Part shown: piece after piece, positions 61,048 through 64,000 of the stretch
Position numbering within the stretch: the stretch's first letter is position 1
How the letters are laid out: each line of letters starts with the position of its first letter
Assembly (NCBI GenBank): GCA_017165825.1
Contig: CM029378.1
Span: 20,778,282 to 20,842,281 of the forward strand
Direction: 5' to 3'
DNA: 64,000 bases
From: Hepsetus odoe
Taxonomy: Eukaryota; Chordata; Actinopteri; Characiformes; Hepsetidae
The notes under the pieces: generated by a model
The model's input: only the letters and a program-made list of their open reading frames with translations
What the model was told of the DNA's origin: nothing
Database searches by the model: none
Translations under genes and position numbers: made by a program

Positions 61048-61646
61048 ATGCTTTCTGAAGAGCACACACAAAGTGCAGTACAACATTTACTTACATCAAT
61101 CAGAGACCATGAAAGGCAGCTGTTTCAAAGTAACACTCTGCCATTACAAATAAATAGTGACAGATCAATTGTTTTATTAAAGGCTGCAATGAACATTTTC
61201 AATAACAATGCTATGGAGTCATATTTACTACGATGTTGGAGAATTGTCAGTGAATGTGCATCAGAGAAAAATTTTGTATAAGTCGATCCAGCAAAAGTCA
61301 TCTAATGAGACAGGCAAGTGATGTGTCTCACATCTTTACGCATTACAGTGGTAAAGATGTGAGACACAGTGCTGGGATGTTCATATTCAGCATTCTGGTA
61401 AAACCGTCCTCTATGCAAGAAATTTGTTCTATTGTGCATGATGTGTGCATTATACTAGGGAGCAAATATCATACCAAATATATAGAGATGAGTCTTCCAA
61501 ATATCAAATCTAAAGTTCAAAAATTAAATATACAAGAAGAACCTGAAAACACAACATCATATGTAAATGAGGAAAGTTGTCCAACTGTTGACAGAATAAA
61601 ATCCCCCTTCCTTAACCACATTTATTTTTGGGTAAAAAAAAAATGA
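61048..61646 (+). pseudogene. Transposase-like segment of the PHD element
   Basis: Frames 61048-61281 and 61254-61646 are adjacent pieces of one protein. The first has EEHTQSAVQHLLTSIRDHE, LQINSDRSIVLLKAAMNIFN and LLRCWRIVSECASEK. The second has SHLMRQASDVSHIF, YSGKDVRH and SSMQEICSIVHDVCIILGSK. The layout, with an Asp in a NSDRS turn followed by a helix, fits a DDE-type transposase. No known host family was recognised. Confidence 0.5.
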
Positions 61647-62427
61647 GAGTTGACGAATGTGTAATTAAACTTCATGATTTGTACAGAGCAAGGGAAAGAG
61701 AGTTCTGAGAAAAGGTACCACTAAATGCACTGAAATGACATCTGTCATTAGAGGAACCGCAGGAAACATGGAATAAAAAGCAAAAAGTACCAAAACATCT
61801 AAAAAAAATCTTTTCAAAAGCCACCAGCAAAACACAAACATTTTTAGTCTCAATGAGAAATGTATTGTAAATTACAGCTCCTCAATCAATCAAAGTAAAA
61901 ACCCTACAAAGGTTCCCATAATAACAGACATTTGTAAATTTTAAAACATTTTCCAAAATTGTTGGTTCAATTCAGTTGTCCGATGTTTTCTACATATTCG
62001 GATAGTTCGAAAAATATTTCAAACTTACAGTGTAACATATATTGTACAAAGTTCATCTATACAGGCTCGTTTAGCTAGTTTGTTGCTATTTGCAATATCA
62101 CATCCAGGGTACACGATAAACTCTACAGATATAAAATGTGTTCTTGAAGAAATCTGCTCTTCTGCATTTTGAACAAGAGAACAACCCTTTAGACTTTGTG
62201 TTCCCTTTTATGTTATGGATTAAAGCACTGCATCTTAAAACTGAAGTAACAGTAACATACAGGCTTACTTGTATCAATTGTACTTGCATTAATATTAAGC
62301 AGCTAGATTTAAATTCTATAGTTTTTAATGTAGGAAAAAAAAATCTACTTCTGTGTGTGAGCTCTTTAAAAATAAGATGGAATGTAATGACAATTTTGGG
62401 AGCTGTGATAAATGCCATGGACCTTTT

Positions 62428-62702
62428 TGTAACGGTTGGGGGGTGCGGGAAGGACGCCAACGCAGAGCCAGGATACCGGAACATAACTTTATTAAACATA
62501 AACCAAAATACAAAACCAAAAGTGCCACCATTAACTGTAGGCTTCGCCATGTTAATGAACCACGCTCTGTTCTACTCACTGGAGCTTAAATAGCATCCCC
62601 AATGAAGCACACCTGTGTCTGAATGAGCCCAGGTAGGCTCAGTCAAAACAGAGCGCCATCTGTCGTGCCCAGCCGAAACCACAGGCACGACAGACTGTGA
62701 CA
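62428..62702 (-). mobile_element. 3' LTR of a Gypsy-like retrotransposon
   Basis: 275 bp bounded by TGTAACGG and ACTGTGACA on the plus strand. Read on the minus strand it begins TGTCACAG, has CTATTTAAG (TATA) and AATAAAG (poly-A), and ends CCGTTACA. Directly upstream on the minus strand is ttttttGGGGGGGGCTAC, a typical polypurine tract. It is therefore a 3' LTR rather than a solo one, with its interior at higher coordinates. It is related to 19312-19637. Confidence 0.8.
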
Positions 62703-63000
62703 GTAGCCCCCCCCAAAAAAACGCAACTCCCGAGGTGTCAAAACACAACTTCGCCCCGAACCTCAAGGGGGAGGCCAAACAAAAACCCTGTTCAACTTAA
62801 ACAGTCCCCTTTATGGGGCATCCGGCCAGGCCCACAAAACCCAAACTTCAACACAAAGGGACCTCTGACCAGCCATGTCCAGGGCTGCTGACGGTGGTGA
62901 GGGATATCCTAGAAGTTCAGGCCATTTCTTTATCTGTTGCCCTGGAGTCACTGGAGGAATTGTCTGACTCAGTGGAACGCCTTGCCCTGACGGAGCCTGA
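62703..63000 (-). mobile_element. Internal 3' non-coding region of the LTR element
   Basis: Contains the polypurine tract and the ctcgggagttgcg stretch next to the LTR. No frame is clearly real on the minus strand; a plus-strand frame (62813-63232) is probably fortuitous. Confidence 0.5.
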
Positions 63001-63007
63001 AAGAAAG

Positions 63008-64000
63008 CTAAACACAGAAGATTTGCCAAGGTTCAAAGAGGAAGGGTTTTTCCACATATTCCGAACTCGGCCTCAAACCCCTGCCATCCTTGTTCTCCAC
63101 ATCTCTCATCGCAGAATCTGCAGTGCAGAAGTTGTCATTCACTTTCTTGAATTGAGACAGGTCATTGCTGATGTTATTTTTTGGCTTCTTCCTCTTCTTG
63201 ACCGTACTTCTCTGCTGCTTGGAGCCCAGTGAGGCAGCATCCCGGCTCTTGGTTCCACTATGAGAAGTTCCACATGGACTCCTCCACCGGCCACCTTGTT
63301 CTGAGTTTGCTGAATTGTGAGGGTAAACCGAAGGTAGGGTGTCTCTGATTGTGCTCTGAGCACCATTCTCAGAGTTATCACGCAGCTGCTCAACCTCTGG
63401 AATCTTTATCTGCTTTTTCATCAGACTGTTCCTCAGCTGCTCCGCTCTGGCATTAACCACCAGGGTCTCAACAGGCACGCCAATTTTGCTTCCATACTTC
63501 TGACCTGCTTCTCCAGCTCGGTGAGCTTACTGGCCTCACTTCGGGCTTTTCTCAGTTCAGCCTGCAGAGCGACGTTGTGGTCTTACACCTGTTTCAGCTC
63601 TGCCCTGGTCTGATTCAGCTGTTCCTTCATTCAGCTTCTCCTGACTGGTTGGAGTCTCTACTCTCCTCATTGCCTGACATGCAGTTTGGTCCCCCTGTTC
63701 ATCTGTTGCAGCTTTATTCTGGAGACCTCTCTCTCTTTTCTGAATTTACTGCTCTTTCCATGAAGCTCACCTTTGTCTTGAGCCAGAGCTTTTCTTTCGG
63801 TTTCCATGGTTTCAATCTCCCTCTGACAAATGGACAAGAGTCCTTCGGTCCTCTCAAGCTGAGAAAGCAGATAAGTGATCCTTTCCTTGTGTTTCACCCT
63901 TACGTTTGTGACAGAGGCATTCACCTATAGCATAGAGGCTTCTTTCTCCATCAGCTGCTGGTGGAGCTTTGTCAGCAACTCCTCCTGTTGAGTGATCTGA
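63008..64000 (-). pseudogene. Broken coiled-coil reading frame, runs off the window
   Basis: Minus-strand text reads from the window edge as QQEELLTKLHQQLMEKEAS, a stop, then 63924-63667 (ITYLLSQLERTEGLLSICQ, REIETMETERKALAQDKGEL). More stops and a frameshift follow, then LNQTRAELKQV, a stop, ALQAELRKARSEASKLTELE and KQVRSMEAKL. The last piece is 63478-63008, a basic tail with STVKKRKKPKNN and SQFKKVNDNF that closes at a TGA/TAA near 63008. The heptad-rich composition indicates a long coiled coil with a non-helical C-terminal tail. I do not recognise the parent. There are no introns in about 1 kb and several breaks, so it is a retrocopy or captured piece, upstream of and in the same sense as the LTR at 62428. 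Confidence 0.55.

Larger units (their letters stand above)
59200..62427 (+). mobile_element. Broken PHD-finger/transposase-like element of uncertain family
   Basis: A ~3.2-kb stretch in which all meaningful frames are on the plus strand but cut by many stops and frameshifts. It starts with a half PHD finger. The SINE-interrupted EEWAAINAKRAGKYF block follows, then a segment with ADPDSLSAQKRTGIGTSTAI (60655-60715) and QILKGNLEQKDINNIHINGF (60780-60845). Next come a block like LRLWHEMAKRTPMFWD, the block LQINSDRSIVLLKAAMNIFN (61048-61281), and GKDVRH with EEICSIVHDVCIILGSKYHTKYIE-like text (61254-61646). The INSDRS...A block resembles the second Asp region of MULE-like DDE transposases, but I cannot prove the family. 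Terminal inverted repeats were not found. Confidence 0.55.

Noticed and set aside
62813..63232. 139-codon plus-strand frame with a helical-looking middle
   Set aside because: It overlaps the LTR-adjacent region and the coiled-coil frame on the other strand. The latter has clearer heptad composition, so this is treated as a shadow.

Overview
This window is nuclear DNA from a ray-finned (teleost) fish. The evidence is spliced vertebrate genes with GT-AG introns, AT-rich introns, many Tc1-family DNA transposons, tRNA-derived SINEs, RTE-clade and L2-like LINE fragments, and LTR elements. I cannot name the species. The repeat mix would fit an otophysan such as a characiform or catfish, but that is a guess.

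There are two intact protein genes, both on the minus strand. asah2 (neutral ceramidase) has 20 coding exons between 18325 and 3001. The phases join perfectly into 2205 nt, or 734 residues. sgms1 (sphingomyelin synthase 1) has 6 coding exons between 39424 and 34305, giving 1227 nt or 408 residues. It probably has 5' non-coding exons reaching a CpG-rich promoter near 51.0-51.35 kb. The two proteins act on the same lipid: sphingomyelin synthase consumes ceramide in the Golgi and neutral ceramidase hydrolyses it. They are also neighbours in mammals, so this is a conserved sphingolipid pair. Between them, at 25.1-25.9 kb, lies a decayed partial copy of asah2 with three exon remnants in the original order and orientation.

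Region by region:
- 1-3 kb: asah2 3' flank.
- 3-18.3 kb: asah2, with three Tc1 transposons in its introns, one carrying a nested SINE.
- 18.3-34.3 kb: intergenic and repeat-dense. It holds two RTE LINE copies (one split by a solo LTR and a SINE), an L2-like tail, several SINEs and the asah2 relic.
- 34.3-51.1 kb: sgms1 with SINEs and LINE/Tc1 fragments in its introns.
- 51.1-51.5 kb: CpG-rich promoter.
- 51.5-56.5 kb: a degenerate CACCC-type satellite split by an RTE insertion, then a second RTE copy with a large repeat inserted in it.
- 56.5-58.7 kb: a short non-autonomous LTR element with a 5-bp target-site duplication, sitting inside a ~156-bp tandem repeat.
- 58.9-62.4 kb: an LTR piece followed by a broken PHD-finger/transposase-like element.
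- 62.4-64 kb: a 3' LTR with upstream sequence that includes a broken coiled-coil reading frame.

No CRISPR arrays, rRNAs, operons or free-standing tRNAs were seen. The most novel items are the asah2 relic, the two GC-AG introns in asah2, the non-autonomous LTR element with tandem-repeat insides, and the PHD-finger element of uncertain superfamily.
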